64,000 nt of DNA from Terriglobia bacterium (lineage in GTDB: Bacteria > Acidobacteriota > Terriglobia > Bryobacterales > Bryobacteraceae), in NCBI GenBank assembly GCA_020073145.1, contig JAIQFS010000003.1:1-64000 (forward strand), written 5' to 3'. Below the pieces are notes generated by a model. It was not told where the DNA came from. It saw nothing but the letters and a program-made list of their open reading frames with translations, and made no database searches. This document shows, in pieces, positions 17,901 to 25,752 of the stretch; positions within the stretch are counted from its first letter, which is position 1; each line of letters opens with the position of its first letter. Made by a program: the position numbers and the translations under genes.

Positions 17901-18257
17901 GGCATCCACCTGCACCTGTTCGGAAACCGCGCCCACCTTGAGCGTCACATCCACGGTCGGATTAGTGGCAACTTGCAGCACGATGCCCGTCTGCAGATAC
18001 GTGCTGAATCCCATTTTGGTGACTTCCAGGCGATAGGGCCCGATGGGCAGGTTGGGGAGCACATAGACACCGTCCGCCCCCGAGGTTGCGGTGCGCACCA
18101 TGTCCGTCGCCGTCTGCGTGACTCGGATTACGGCCTCCGGCACGGCCAACCCCGAAGAGTCCTGAACGGTGCCCTGGATTTGTGCGGTGGACTGGGCTTG
18201 CGCCCAGACGGAAATGGAACTGCCTACAAGTAGAGTGGCGACTAGAAGAAGCTTCAC
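14988..18257 (-). CDS. TonB-dependent receptor, Oar-like, with carboxypeptidase-regulatory domain
   Basis: A 1089-residue outer-membrane protein. GTG start with GGAGGG at ideal spacing; signal peptide MKLLLVATLLVGSSISVWAQ; carboxypeptidase-regulatory domain about 25-110; plug region about 120-260 (VMENTRILELPLNGR, NAVTKSGTNEFHGDLF); then a long beta-barrel rich in aromatic girdles, ending in a C-terminal Phe (IIQFALKFMF) as expected for BAM-assembled barrels. Such receptors take up large or scarce substrates, often oligosaccharides, and are highly expanded in Acidobacteria. Its own promoter lies at 18401-18429 with a palindrome in it. The substrate is unknown; the divergent porin gene may be co-regulated. 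Confidence 0.95.
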   Translation of the reverse strand: MKLLLVATLLVGSSISVWAQAQSTAQIQGTVQDSSGLAVPEAVIRVTQTATDMVRTATSGADGVYVLPNLPIGPYRLEVTKMGFSTYLQTGIVLQVATNPTVDVTLKVGAVSEQVQVDANASLVETQATGIGHVMENTRILELPLNGRIATDLIQLTPGAIMQGVAGAGGIPNTGQFVVAGGQAFGDAYFLDGGIYNNPWDSAFLPFPFPDALQEFKVETSSLTAQNGIHSGATVNAVTKSGTNEFHGDLFDFLRNGDLNARNFRAPTRDTLKRNQYGGVVGGPVKKDKLFFFFGYQGTRTRQDPANSPAFVPTQAMMAGDFSACPSAIAAAVASKFDPATHKLLDPTQLDPVALKLAAKLPPTNDPCGQTFFGLTTQINEGQFVGKGDYTINSRHSVFGRYTTYAFYRPPSYDFTPGNLLSTGQGGLNDRTQSYIFGDTFLISPTTVNQFRASVDRIAVHRFNSDFFSACDLGVPIYCGYLQHQSFFSVANQFTVGTPTGTSGLSHGTTYQLSDDITLVKGKHQLGFGVSGEAYKMVFYGTVYAQNMFNFGSLSQFVLGQFNNNAFSLPNTLLQYKWFGSAYAQDTWKVTPKLTVNLGLRWEPFLPPGSINNAAYNFSYPNFLAGVKTKQYLNAPPGLTFPGDAGFIGNSGLQSQWNLFAPRVGLAYDPTGTGKMTIRASYGISYDYVNGQLFVNTADAPPFGDTQIFAGQFSNPYANQPAGSNIFPYTVGPNAPFTPYGTFIAMRPNLKTTAVHQWNARIERQFGNDWVASATYIGSETEHLWVSYQTNPAVVSACPGGAAINTCNTTANQNQRRLFGNQQIGYMDVYDDGGTASYNGMVLALQKRFSKGLTVDTNYTWSHCIGDLAIGNSTGNAGAGLLYPNNRRFDRSNCHSSEIGGQFSSDRRQVFSLSLVYQTPHLANPMTNRLFSSWQIGGIYRKQTGPYLGLSLTSDVQLAANSAASQRPLQVLGNPLCADPGPSCWINKAAFQTPAFGTLSPMGRDNILGPGYFGLDAKLSREFKLHERQSLEVRGEAFNLTNSFRAGIAQPSLAAGGSGVVTTFGLPTFGTVTSALDPRIIQFALKFMF

Positions 18258-18400
18258 GGAACCCTCCCGTTTCTGGAAACTTGAAAGAACTGGAAGGGGT
18301 TAGCGCGAACCCTGACTACGGCCGACTCGATCTCACCACAGCTTTACCCATTTCCCCGCTGCGGCAGCACGCCGGTCCCACCAATTCTTGCAGTGGCGAG

Positions 18401-18429
18401 ATTATATAAGGTCCACCGATCGGTGTCAA
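18401..18429 (-). promoter_or_regulatory. Consensus sigma-70 promoter for the TonB receptor
   Basis: On the minus strand TTGACA (18429-18424) and TATAAT (18406-18401) both match the consensus at all six positions and are separated by exactly 17 bases. The transcript would start near 18394, leaving a leader of about 137 bases before the GTG. Confidence 0.85.
18414..18425. promoter_or_regulatory. 12-bp palindrome, candidate operator
   Basis: CACCGATCGGTG is a perfect palindrome lying in the spacer of the TonB-receptor promoter and covering the last two bases of its -35 box. Bound repressor would exclude RNA polymerase. The family of the regulator cannot be told from the site; TetR- and LacI-type sites can look like this. 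Confidence 0.6.
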
Positions 18430-18471
18430 ACCGTTGGACCGTTGGGCCGAGACAACCGTTGGGCCGAGACA
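18429..18471. repeat. 17-bp direct tandem repeat, two and a half copies
   Basis: ACCGTTGGGCCGAGACA occurs at 18438-18454 and again at 18455-18471 without gap, preceded by a partial copy (AACCGTTGG) at 18429-18437. It fills the space between the TonB-receptor promoter and the porin ribosome-binding site (GGGGAGGAGA, 18474-18483). Confidence 0.8.
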
Positions 18472-18497
18472 TTGGGGAGGAGAACCGGTTTACACTG

Positions 18498-19439
18498 GTG
18501 CCAGATTCTGTGCGGACCGTCATCTCCCTGGTGTTTCTTTCCAGTTGCCTGTGGGCCCAAGACCCGTTCCAGATTCACGGCTACGTGCAAGGCCGATTTA
18601 CCGACCAGGAAGGCACGCCGGACCGGCTGGAGCTGCGCCGGGCGCGGGTGATGGTGTCGGGCGATCCTCTTTCGGAGCTCTCGTATACCGTGCAGGTGGA
18701 CCTGGTGAAGCGCCCTTACCTGATGGACGCGGCGCTGACGTGGAAGGTCTCGCGGGGGCTGCGCGTGACCGCCGGCCAATTCAAGATCCCGTTTAGCGCC
18801 GAGAGTCTGATTTCGGATAATCTCAACGTGCCGATCGCGCGCGCCCGGGCGGTAAATGGGCTGGCGCCGGGAAGAGACACCGGGGTGCAGGCGCGAGACA
18901 CCGGTGTGCAACTGGCGGGTTCCTGGCAACGCGGCAAGCGGCCGCTGGTGGAATACACGGCAGGCGTGTTCCGCGGGCAGACGCTGGTGGAGTCACCAGG
19001 CACGCACGACCGCGCGACGGCGGGACGGGTGCTGGCGCACCCGATCGCGGGGTTGACGCTGGGGGCGGACGGGTACGCGAGCTTCTCGGCGCCCGCGCAC
19101 GCGGAGAAGCGGCGCTGGGAAGGCGAGGGCAGCTACGAGCGCGGACCGCTGCGGCTGCGCGCGGAGCAGATCTGGGCGCGCGATGGCTCGCTCGATCGCC
19201 GCGGCGGGTACGGGCTGGGCGCGTGGCGGTTGTCGCCGCACTGGGAGCCGCTGGCGCGCGCCGACTGGCTGACCGCCAACACCGCAAAAGCGAACACCAC
19301 GTCGATCGCGTACCTGGCGGGCCTGAATTTCTATTGGGGCAAGCACGTCAAGATCGGATCGAACGCGGGCGCGCAACACGACCAGGGGCCGAAGGGGCTC
19401 AGTCCGCTATTTTTGGCGCAGACCATGATCGGTTTCTAG
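18498..19439 (+). CDS. Phosphate-selective porin O/P-like outer-membrane protein
   Basis: About 313 residues: a signal peptide (core VISLVFLSSCLWAQ) and a beta-barrel resembling the porin O/P family (FQIHGYVQGRFT, LELRRARVMVSGDPLSELSY, RVTAGQFKIPFSAE), ending in a C-terminal Phe (QTMIGF). It would form a diffusion channel for anions or oligosaccharides. The start is ambiguous: GGGGAGGAGA at 18474-18483 favours GTG 18498, while GTG 18510 is also possible. It contains a 21-base in-frame duplication (18873-18914) giving RDTGVQA/RDTGVQL. It is divergent from the TonB-receptor gene, and both are outer-membrane proteins. Confidence 0.85.
   Translation: MPDSVRTVISLVFLSSCLWAQDPFQIHGYVQGRFTDQEGTPDRLELRRARVMVSGDPLSELSYTVQVDLVKRPYLMDAALTWKVSRGLRVTAGQFKIPFSAESLISDNLNVPIARARAVNGLAPGRDTGVQARDTGVQLAGSWQRGKRPLVEYTAGVFRGQTLVESPGTHDRATAGRVLAHPIAGLTLGADGYASFSAPAHAEKRRWEGEGSYERGPLRLRAEQIWARDGSLDRRGGYGLGAWRLSPHWEPLARADWLTANTAKANTTSIAYLAGLNFYWGKHVKIGSNAGAQHDQGPKGLSPLFLAQTMIGF
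18873..18914 (+). repeat. 21-bp in-frame tandem duplication within the porin gene
   Basis: Two adjacent 21-base units (18873-18893 and 18894-18914) encode R-D-T-G-V-Q plus one residue each, differing mainly at synonymous positions. It probably enlarged a surface loop. Confidence 0.75.
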
Positions 19440-19594
19440 CTGGAAGTGCGATAAGCGGCTAGGCCATTGATTCGATTTGACTTTTTGGCGCGCGAGAAAT
19501 CCGGGCGAAAGGTTGTTCGATCCTGCCGATAAGTGCAATTACCAGGGTTTCGTGTCACCAACCCAAGGTGTATTCATCCAGGAGGACGTCTTCG

Positions 19595-21172
19595 ATGACG
19601 ACGCGAGAACGCCGCCACTGCCTCACGCTGGGACTGTTCCTTTCGATGCTGGCAGTATCGCGCGGCGCGACCACCAACCAATTCCCCAATAACCAGGTTT
19701 CTGGCACGATCACGTTCCAGGGAACGCCTCTGGCCGGTGTCACGGTGACAGCCTACAACACCAATACGAGTTCCACCACCCAGGTCACGACTACGGATGA
19801 AAATGGGAACTACAGTTTGGGACTGCCGGCCTGGACGAATACCGCCGGGACGGCGAGCGCCGATTACCATATCTGGGCGATCAAGCCGGGATATGCCTTC
19901 TATCCTTCGGTGGGGCCGGGCGCCAACGTGACCAGAGCCGATCACACGGGCGATTTCATGGGCAACGGATTCAGCGATATCGCCATCTATTTGACGGTGA
20001 TCCACTATGTCGCCTTGCCGAACGCCAGCAATCGAGGCGCGGCCGGCCCGCCCTTGCTGGGAGCCAATTTCACGGCGTACGATGGCAGCAACCCCCTGGT
20101 CAGTCTTGCGCCGGAGGATGCCTCGGTCAAAAGAGCCTTCGGTTGGAGGAGCCGCTTCACCGACAATCAGGATGGCACGGTAACCGACGGTGTGACGGGC
20201 CTGATCTGGCTGCAGAATGCCGGGTGCCTCACGCCCGCGAACTGGGCCGGCGCGCTGGCGCAGGTGAACGGGCTGGCCAGCGGCGCCTGCGGACTGACGG
20301 ACGGGTCCGCCGCGGGGCAGTGGAGGCTCCCCGATCTCAACGAGCTGGAAAGCCTGGTGGATGTCTCGGCGAGCAACCCGGCCCTGACTCCGGGAAATCC
20401 GTTCACCAACGTATCGACCGCGATCTATTGGACGTCCACCAGCTACTTCGGCGGGCAGGCGGGTTCTCCGAATGCATGGGCCATCCGCTTGAGCGATGGG
20501 CGCTACATCAATGACTCGGTCAGCAACAGCAAGGCCACGGCTTCTAATCAGGTCTGGGCGGTCAAGGGCAGCGGCGGAGCCGGCGCCATCCGGCTGCAAG
20601 CGACGGGACTGTATGTTCCGTATGTATCTGGCGACGATGGAAGTATCCAAAGCGGCGTGCCACCGACGTTTCCGCGCTGGGTGGACAAAGGCGATGGCAC
20701 CGTGGCCGACACCGTCACCGGCCTGGTGTGGCTGAAGCAAGCCGATTGCATCAACCAGAATTGGGCGGTCGCATTGGCCGCCGTCGCCGTGCTCTCCAGC
20801 GGCCAATGCGGACTGACCGACGGCTCGCAGGCCGGCAACTGGCGGATGCCGAGCCGGAACGAGATGCAGAGCCTGTCCGACCGGAACGAAAACAACCACG
20901 CGGACTTTTTCGACCATACCTACTTCTATAAGGACGGCACCTTCTTCCAGTCCGCGATTTTCACCAACTTCCTTTCGCTCCAGTATTATTGGACGTCCAC
21001 GGCCGATGCCGCGGATCCCACCAAGGCGTGGACGGTCTATAGCTGCGACTTCGGGGTCTACGACACTCCCAAAGCCAATGCCGGATACACGCTGGCGGTT
21101 CGCGCCGCGCAGCCACCCGATGTGCCCCGGAGAGGAACCGGCCTCTTGCGGAGACGAACGAACGGGCTGTAG
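19595..21172 (+). CDS. Secreted protein with two DUF1566 (Lcl-type) domains
   Basis: A 525-residue secreted protein. Signal peptide MTTRERRHCLTLGLFLSMLAVSRGA; a carboxypeptidase-regulatory-like beta domain about 27-130 (VSGTITFQGTPLAGVTVTAY); then two DUF1566 modules, each with D-G-TV-D-VTGL-WL, a Cys, W--AL, CGLTDGS--G-WR-P--NE--SL and YWTST (about residues 185-325 and 360-505). DUF1566 is related to C-type-lectin-like folds and occurs in surface or adhesin-like proteins. GGAGG near 19580 sets the ATG at 19595. The end is Arg-rich with no clear anchor. The two modules probably arose by internal duplication. Confidence 0.88.
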   Translation: MTTRERRHCLTLGLFLSMLAVSRGATTNQFPNNQVSGTITFQGTPLAGVTVTAYNTNTSSTTQVTTTDENGNYSLGLPAWTNTAGTASADYHIWAIKPGYAFYPSVGPGANVTRADHTGDFMGNGFSDIAIYLTVIHYVALPNASNRGAAGPPLLGANFTAYDGSNPLVSLAPEDASVKRAFGWRSRFTDNQDGTVTDGVTGLIWLQNAGCLTPANWAGALAQVNGLASGACGLTDGSAAGQWRLPDLNELESLVDVSASNPALTPGNPFTNVSTAIYWTSTSYFGGQAGSPNAWAIRLSDGRYINDSVSNSKATASNQVWAVKGSGGAGAIRLQATGLYVPYVSGDDGSIQSGVPPTFPRWVDKGDGTVADTVTGLVWLKQADCINQNWAVALAAVAVLSSGQCGLTDGSQAGNWRMPSRNEMQSLSDRNENNHADFFDHTYFYKDGTFFQSAIFTNFLSLQYYWTSTADAADPTKAWTVYSCDFGVYDTPKANAGYTLAVRAAQPPDVPRRGTGLLRRRTNGL

Positions 21173-21300
21173 GGCGCCTGAGGAGTGATCGTTTCGGCAC
21201 CGGATGCCGTCATGTGAATTCTCCACGGGCGCCAGATAGCGCTTCGAAGCACCACCTGTTCACGTATCAGGGCTGAGATCGGCTGCTACACTGACAGAGA

Positions 21301-22527
21301 ATGGCTGCCAACACCGCGCCGGCGGGGCTCTCCATCCACGACATTGCCGAAGCGCGGGAAGTGCGCGACTGCCTGCAGTGGTTCACGCGAGAGAAGCAGT
21401 GGATCAACGAGATGCATCTGCAACTCTGCCGCGTGCCGGCCCCGACGTTCCTGGAAGGCGAGCGCGCGCTGTGGTTCATCGAGCAATTTCGCAGCCTGGG
21501 CTGGGACGCGGCGGCCGACCGGGCGGGCAACGTGATCGCGTCGCTGGGCGACGGGCCGTACGTGGCGCTGACAGCGCACCTGGACACGGTGATCGCACCG
21601 CGCAATAAGGACGAGATTTCGGTGGAGGCCGACGGGCGTTTCCACGGGCCGGGTGTTTCCGATAACGGGGCGGGGCTGGCGGCACTGCTGGCGGTGGCGC
21701 GGGTGTGGAAGAACTGCCCGAAGACCATGGATCGGCACGCCAACCTGCTGCTGGTGGCCAATGTGGGGGAAGAAGGGGAAGGCAATCTGACGGGCATGCG
21801 GCACCTGTGCAAGCAGGCGCCGCTGGCGAAGAAGATTGGCGCTTTCGTGGTGGTGGACGGCGCCAACACCGACCACATCACGACGCGCGCGCTGGGGAGC
21901 CGGCGCTTCGAGGTGGCGTTTTCGGGGCCGGGCGGGCATAGCTGGAGCGATTTCGGCGTGGGCAACCCGGTGCACGGCTTGTGCCGCGCGGTGGCGTTGT
22001 TCTCGGAGACGCGCCTGGACGGCGGGGCGAAATCGGCCCTCAACGTGGGGTTGATTGAGGGCGGTTCGAGCGTGAACGCCATTGCGCAAACGGCGCGGGC
22101 CAAGGTGGATATCCGCTCGGAGAGCAACGAGAAAATGGACGAGCTGGTGGATCTGCTGGCGGGCGCGGTGGACCGCGCGCGCGATCTGGAAAACCAGCGT
22201 GCGACCGCCGGTAAGGTAACGGCCAAGGTGAAGGAGATCGGGTCGCGCCCGGCCGCCGCCCTGGCCGACGACGCCGCCATTCTGCAGTACATTCGCGCCG
22301 TGGACAGCCACCTGGGCATCCGCTCGCATGTGGACTGCTCTTCGACGGACGCGAACATTCCGATGTCGCTGGGCCTGCCGGCGATCGCCATCGGGGCCGG
22401 GGGCATCGGCGGAGGCGCGCATACGCCGCAAGAGTGGTTCCGGCCGGAAGGCCGCGACCTGGGGCTGAAGCGCATCTTGCTGCTGCTCCTGCTGCTGATG
22501 CGCGATCCGAACGGGAACCGGAAATGA
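21301..22527 (+). CDS. M20-family metallopeptidase
   Basis: A 402-residue di-zinc aminoacyl peptidase-like enzyme (PepT/carboxypeptidase G2 group). Zinc-site segments: TAHLDT (His, with the catalytic Asp), GPGVSDNGAG (bridging Asp), NVGEEGEGN (catalytic base Glu and ligand Glu), VVDGAN, and GGGAHTPQEW near the C-terminus (last His). The internal dimerisation domain contains FSGPGGHSW. It would hydrolyse small peptides or N-acyl amino acids in the cytoplasm. Its stop codon overlaps the start of the next gene by four bases (ATGA), so the two are translationally coupled. Confidence 0.93.
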   Translation: MAANTAPAGLSIHDIAEAREVRDCLQWFTREKQWINEMHLQLCRVPAPTFLEGERALWFIEQFRSLGWDAAADRAGNVIASLGDGPYVALTAHLDTVIAPRNKDEISVEADGRFHGPGVSDNGAGLAALLAVARVWKNCPKTMDRHANLLLVANVGEEGEGNLTGMRHLCKQAPLAKKIGAFVVVDGANTDHITTRALGSRRFEVAFSGPGGHSWSDFGVGNPVHGLCRAVALFSETRLDGGAKSALNVGLIEGGSSVNAIAQTARAKVDIRSESNEKMDELVDLLAGAVDRARDLENQRATAGKVTAKVKEIGSRPAAALADDAAILQYIRAVDSHLGIRSHVDCSSTDANIPMSLGLPAIAIGAGGIGGGAHTPQEWFRPEGRDLGLKRILLLLLLLMRDPNGNRK

Positions 22528-23411
22528 ACCGCCGCAGGGCGGACGCGGCGCTGGCCGTCAACACGTTGATCTGGGGCGGCACCTTCGTCGTGGTGAAGTC
22601 CGCCCTGCGCGATATTTCCCCGGTGTTGTTCCTGGCGCTGCGATTCTCGCTAGCAGCCCTCGCTTTGGGCGTAGTGGTGGCGGCAAGCGGGCGCGAAGCT
22701 CGACGGAAGTTCGGGCAGGAGGGAGGGGCGGTGGCTGCGGGCGTCCTGATCGGAGTCCTTCTCTTCGCTGGGTTTCTGTTCCAAACATTGGGGTTACAGT
22801 ACACCACCGCGCCCAAATCGGCGTTTTTGACGGGACTGGCTTCGGTGATGGTACCTTTGCTGGCGGCGCTCGTCTACAAGAACAAGCCCCAGTTCCCTGA
22901 GGTATTGGGAGTGCTGGTGGCCACGGCCGGGCTCGGGCTGATGACCCTGGAGGGATCAATCGGGTCGATGGGCAAGGGCGACGTACTGACCTTGCTGTGC
23001 GCCGTTGCCTTCGCAGGACACATCGTGACCTTGGGCCACTTCTCCAGCAAGATGAGCTTCGAGGTGTTGTCGGTGACCCAGGTGGGCACGGCCGCGGCTC
23101 TGGGCCTTGGGTTGTTCGGGTGGGTGGAGCCAGTGCGGGTGGAATGGCGTCCCAGCGTGGTCTACGCGATACTGGTTACAGGACTGCTGGCCACGGCTCT
23201 GACCTTTACCGTGCAAGCCTGGGCGCAGCGGTTTACCACGGCAACGAGGACGGCTCTCATCTACACCTTGGAGCCGGTCTTCGCCTGGCTGATCTCGTAT
23301 TGGACGCTGGGAGAAGGGCTCGCGGGACGGACAGCGGCCGGAGCCGTACTGGTCCTGGCGGGCGTGGTGTTGGTAGAAGCGAAACCGATGCAATCTCGGT
23401 TACATCAATGA
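22524..23411 (+). CDS. EamA/DMT-family transporter
   Basis: A 295-residue inner-membrane protein with ten predicted membrane segments in two EamA repeats (first starting LIWGGTFVVVKSAL, second including FAGHIVTLGHFSS and ending EPVFAWLISYWTLGEGL...AGAVLVLAGVVLVE). Members export amino acids or other metabolites. Start ATG 22524 is chosen because it overlaps the upstream stop in ATGA; the longer frame adds a hydrophilic stretch that belongs to the M20 gene. Coupling to a peptidase suggests removal of amino acids released from peptides, an inference from context. Confidence 0.92.
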   Translation: MNRRRADAALAVNTLIWGGTFVVVKSALRDISPVLFLALRFSLAALALGVVVAASGREARRKFGQEGGAVAAGVLIGVLLFAGFLFQTLGLQYTTAPKSAFLTGLASVMVPLLAALVYKNKPQFPEVLGVLVATAGLGLMTLEGSIGSMGKGDVLTLLCAVAFAGHIVTLGHFSSKMSFEVLSVTQVGTAAALGLGLFGWVEPVRVEWRPSVVYAILVTGLLATALTFTVQAWAQRFTTATRTALIYTLEPVFAWLISYWTLGEGLAGRTAAGAVLVLAGVVLVEAKPMQSRLHQ

Positions 23412-23487
23412 ATTCAGGAGTACAGCGGGCGGGACTATATCTATATAATGGTTCCAACGGCGCCCGCGCGGAGGAGCTAGCAAGCCC

Positions 23488-25122
23488 ATGAATTTCCTAG
23501 ACAAATTGCGTACCCAGAAATTACTTTCGTTCACGCTGATTCTGCTCACGCTGTCGGTGGGTATCGTGATCGGCAGTCTGATCACCTCCGGGGTGAAGGC
23601 GGCGAAGGATTCCACGGTGGCGCCGGGTGCGACGCCGCTGACCATTCCCAACCCGGTTGAGCTGTCCACGGCATTCACACAGATTGCGAAGCAATTGGAA
23701 CCCTCGGTGGTGAACATCTCGACGGAATACCGGCCCAAACAGGCGACGCAGTCGCGCAACGCCCCGAGCACGCGGCGACGGCAGCAACAGGCTCAGCCGC
23801 CCGATGACGGGGATCAGGGCGAGGACAATGGCGGCGTACCGGATTTCTTCTACCGGTTTTTCGGCAACCCGTTCGGAGATCAGGGCGCGGCCCCAGACCA
23901 ATCGCAACGCCGGGGGTTCGCCCTCGGCTCCGGTGTGGTGGTGGATCGAGCCGGCTACATTCTGACGAACAATCACGTGGTGGACCAGGCCGACCGGATC
24001 CAGGTGAAGTTCGCGGGCGATCCGACGCAGTATGACGCCAAAGTGGTGGGCGTGGATCAGCAGACCGATCTGGCCGTGATCCGGGTGGAAGGCAAGAAAG
24101 ACCTGGCGGCGGCCAAGATTGGGAACTCCGATGCCGTGCAGGTGGGCGATTGGGCGTTGGCGATCGGCTCCCCATTCGGCTTTCAAGCCACGGTGACCAC
24201 CGGAATCATCAGTGCCAAAGAGCGCGATATTCCAGGGGACACCACGCAGTTCCAGCACTTCCTGCAGACCGACGCGGCCATCAACCCCGGTAACAGCGGC
24301 GGACCGCTGCTGAACATGCGCGGTGAAGTGATCGGCATCAACACGGCAATCGCGTCGCGTTCGGGCGGGTACCAGGGAATCGGCTTTGCGCTGCCCATCA
24401 ACGCGGCGGTGCAGGTCTATAACGACATCATCAAGACCGGCAAAGTGACGCGGGGTTCGATCGGCATTCGCTTCACGGCGGGAGACACCGACCAGGGACG
24501 CTCGCTGCTCAAGTCTTACAAAGTGCCCGAGGGTGCATTCGTACAGGATGTGCGGCCCGGCGGACCGGCGGATAAGGCCGGCATCAAAGCGGAAGACGTG
24601 ATCGTATCGATCGAAGGCAAGCCGGTTCGCACCAGCGGCGACCTGGTCAATACCATCACCGCCACGCCGGTAGGCAACACCGTGAATATCGCGGCGGTCC
24701 GGAACGGCCAGCGCGAGAACTTCAAGGTGGTAGTGGGCGATCTGGCCCAGATCTTCCCCGATGAATTCGGCTCCGGGAGCAAAGAAGCGCCCGGCAAGAC
24801 GGAAGGCACTTCCGCCCGCTTTGGCATGACCATCCAGAATCTGACCGCCGCCCAGCGGCAGACCCTGGGAGTCAAGGAAAACGGCGGGGTGCAGATCGCC
24901 TCGATTGAGCCGGATTCGTTCGCCGAGGACATTCAACTCGCTCCGAAGGACATCCTCCTCTCGATCAACCGGCAGCCGGTGAATTCGGTGGATGACGTGC
25001 GGCGGATTCAGAACACGTTGAAGCCGGGAGACGCGGTGGCCTTCCGGGTCCTGCGGCAAGGGGGAGACCACGAGTGGAACTCGCTGTTTCTGGCCGGCAC
25101 GCTTCCCCTCAGCAATCAGTAA
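23488..25122 (+). CDS. HtrA/DegP-like periplasmic serine protease, two PDZ domains
   Basis: A 544-residue Do-type protease. N-terminal signal-anchor about 12-35; trypsin-like domain with the triad His163 (TNNHVV), Asp194 (TDLAVI) and Ser270 (GNSGGP); PDZ1 about 325-415 (GAFVQDVRPGGPADKAGI) and PDZ2 about 440-540 (GVQIASIEPDSFAEDIQLAPKD). An Arg/Gln/Asp-rich loop at about 85-115 is the flexible LA-like region. It should degrade or refold misfolded envelope proteins. GGAGGAG precedes the ATG and a TATAAT box lies at 23444-23449 without a clear -35, so stress-sigma control is possible. A strong hairpin follows the stop. Confidence 0.95.
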   Translation: MNFLDKLRTQKLLSFTLILLTLSVGIVIGSLITSGVKAAKDSTVAPGATPLTIPNPVELSTAFTQIAKQLEPSVVNISTEYRPKQATQSRNAPSTRRRQQQAQPPDDGDQGEDNGGVPDFFYRFFGNPFGDQGAAPDQSQRRGFALGSGVVVDRAGYILTNNHVVDQADRIQVKFAGDPTQYDAKVVGVDQQTDLAVIRVEGKKDLAAAKIGNSDAVQVGDWALAIGSPFGFQATVTTGIISAKERDIPGDTTQFQHFLQTDAAINPGNSGGPLLNMRGEVIGINTAIASRSGGYQGIGFALPINAAVQVYNDIIKTGKVTRGSIGIRFTAGDTDQGRSLLKSYKVPEGAFVQDVRPGGPADKAGIKAEDVIVSIEGKPVRTSGDLVNTITATPVGNTVNIAAVRNGQRENFKVVVGDLAQIFPDEFGSGSKEAPGKTEGTSARFGMTIQNLTAAQRQTLGVKENGGVQIASIEPDSFAEDIQLAPKDILLSINRQPVNSVDDVRRIQNTLKPGDAVAFRVLRQGGDHEWNSLFLAGTLPLSNQ

Positions 25123-25143
25123 GATGCTTTAGATCAATAGGTT

Positions 25144-25185
25144 AAGCACAACGGCGGCGGGTCAATCCTAGCCGCCTTTGTGCTT
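25144..25185 (+). terminator. Strong hairpin after the htrA gene
   Basis: A 15-base left arm (25144-25158) and right arm (25171-25185) pair with a single mismatch around a 12-base loop, 21 bases after the stop. There is little T-rich sequence after it; it may act as a terminator or as an RNA 3'-end stabiliser. Confidence 0.65.
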
Positions 25186-25203
25186 GCTACACTGGTTAGA
25201 GGC

Positions 25204-25704
25204 ATGCGCAAGTTTCTGTGTCTGGGGAATGCGCTGGCGCTGGTGCTTCTCGGTTTCGCCGCCGAGGGGGCCACGCCGGCAAAAAAGAAATCCGCGGCCA
25301 AAAAGGGCACGAAATCGGTGGCCACGGCGCGGAAAAAAGCCGGGATTTCGAGCGCCAAAGGGGCGCCGGCATCCCGGAAGAAGACGACTACCCATTCCGC
25401 CAGTTCACGGCGCACGCGGACGGGACGCCGCACGACATGGCGCAACCGCCAACTGACCCCCACTGCTGAGCGCTACAAGGAAATTCAGGAATCGCTGTCG
25501 GCCAAGGGCTATTTGCCAGCGGACCAGGCCAACGGCAAGTGGACCGATGCCTCCACCGCGGCCATGAAGAAGTTTCAGACGGACCAGAACCTGGACGCCA
25601 GCGGCAAGATCAACTCGCTCTCACTGATCGCGCTAGGATTGGGGCCGAAACGCGACGCGAGTGCGGCGATCAAGCCTCCCCCGCCCGCTCCGGCCCAACC
25701 GTAG
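25204..25704 (+). CDS. Peptidoglycan-binding domain protein with basic linker
   Basis: A 166-residue exported protein: signal peptide MRKFLCLGNALALVLLGFAAEGA, a highly basic Lys/Arg/Ser/Thr linker of about 65 residues (histone-H1-like composition), then one PG_binding_1 module about residues 85-145 (YKEIQESLSAKGY, DGKWT-like NGKWTDAS, TAAMKKFQTDQNLDASGKI) and a Pro-rich tail. It probably sits in the periplasm bound to cell wall. ATG 25204 begins the signal peptide; an upstream start would add eight unlikely residues. The basic linker could bind anionic polymers. Confidence 0.82.
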   Translation: MRKFLCLGNALALVLLGFAAEGATPAKKKSAAKKGTKSVATARKKAGISSAKGAPASRKKTTTHSASSRRTRTGRRTTWRNRQLTPTAERYKEIQESLSAKGYLPADQANGKWTDASTAAMKKFQTDQNLDASGKINSLSLIALGLGPKRDASAAIKPPPPAPAQP

Positions 25705-25752
25705 GGGACGGATACCACAACCGCGCTTCACGCGGGCCAAGCAGAGGCTTCA

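Noticed and set aside
18429-18471. CRISPR array
   Set aside because: The 17-bp units are directly tandem without spacers, and no cas genes occur in the window.
23428-23450. Promoter with TATATAAT before the first htrA
   Set aside because: No -35 box at proper distance, so kept only as a weak -10-like sequence in the gene entry.
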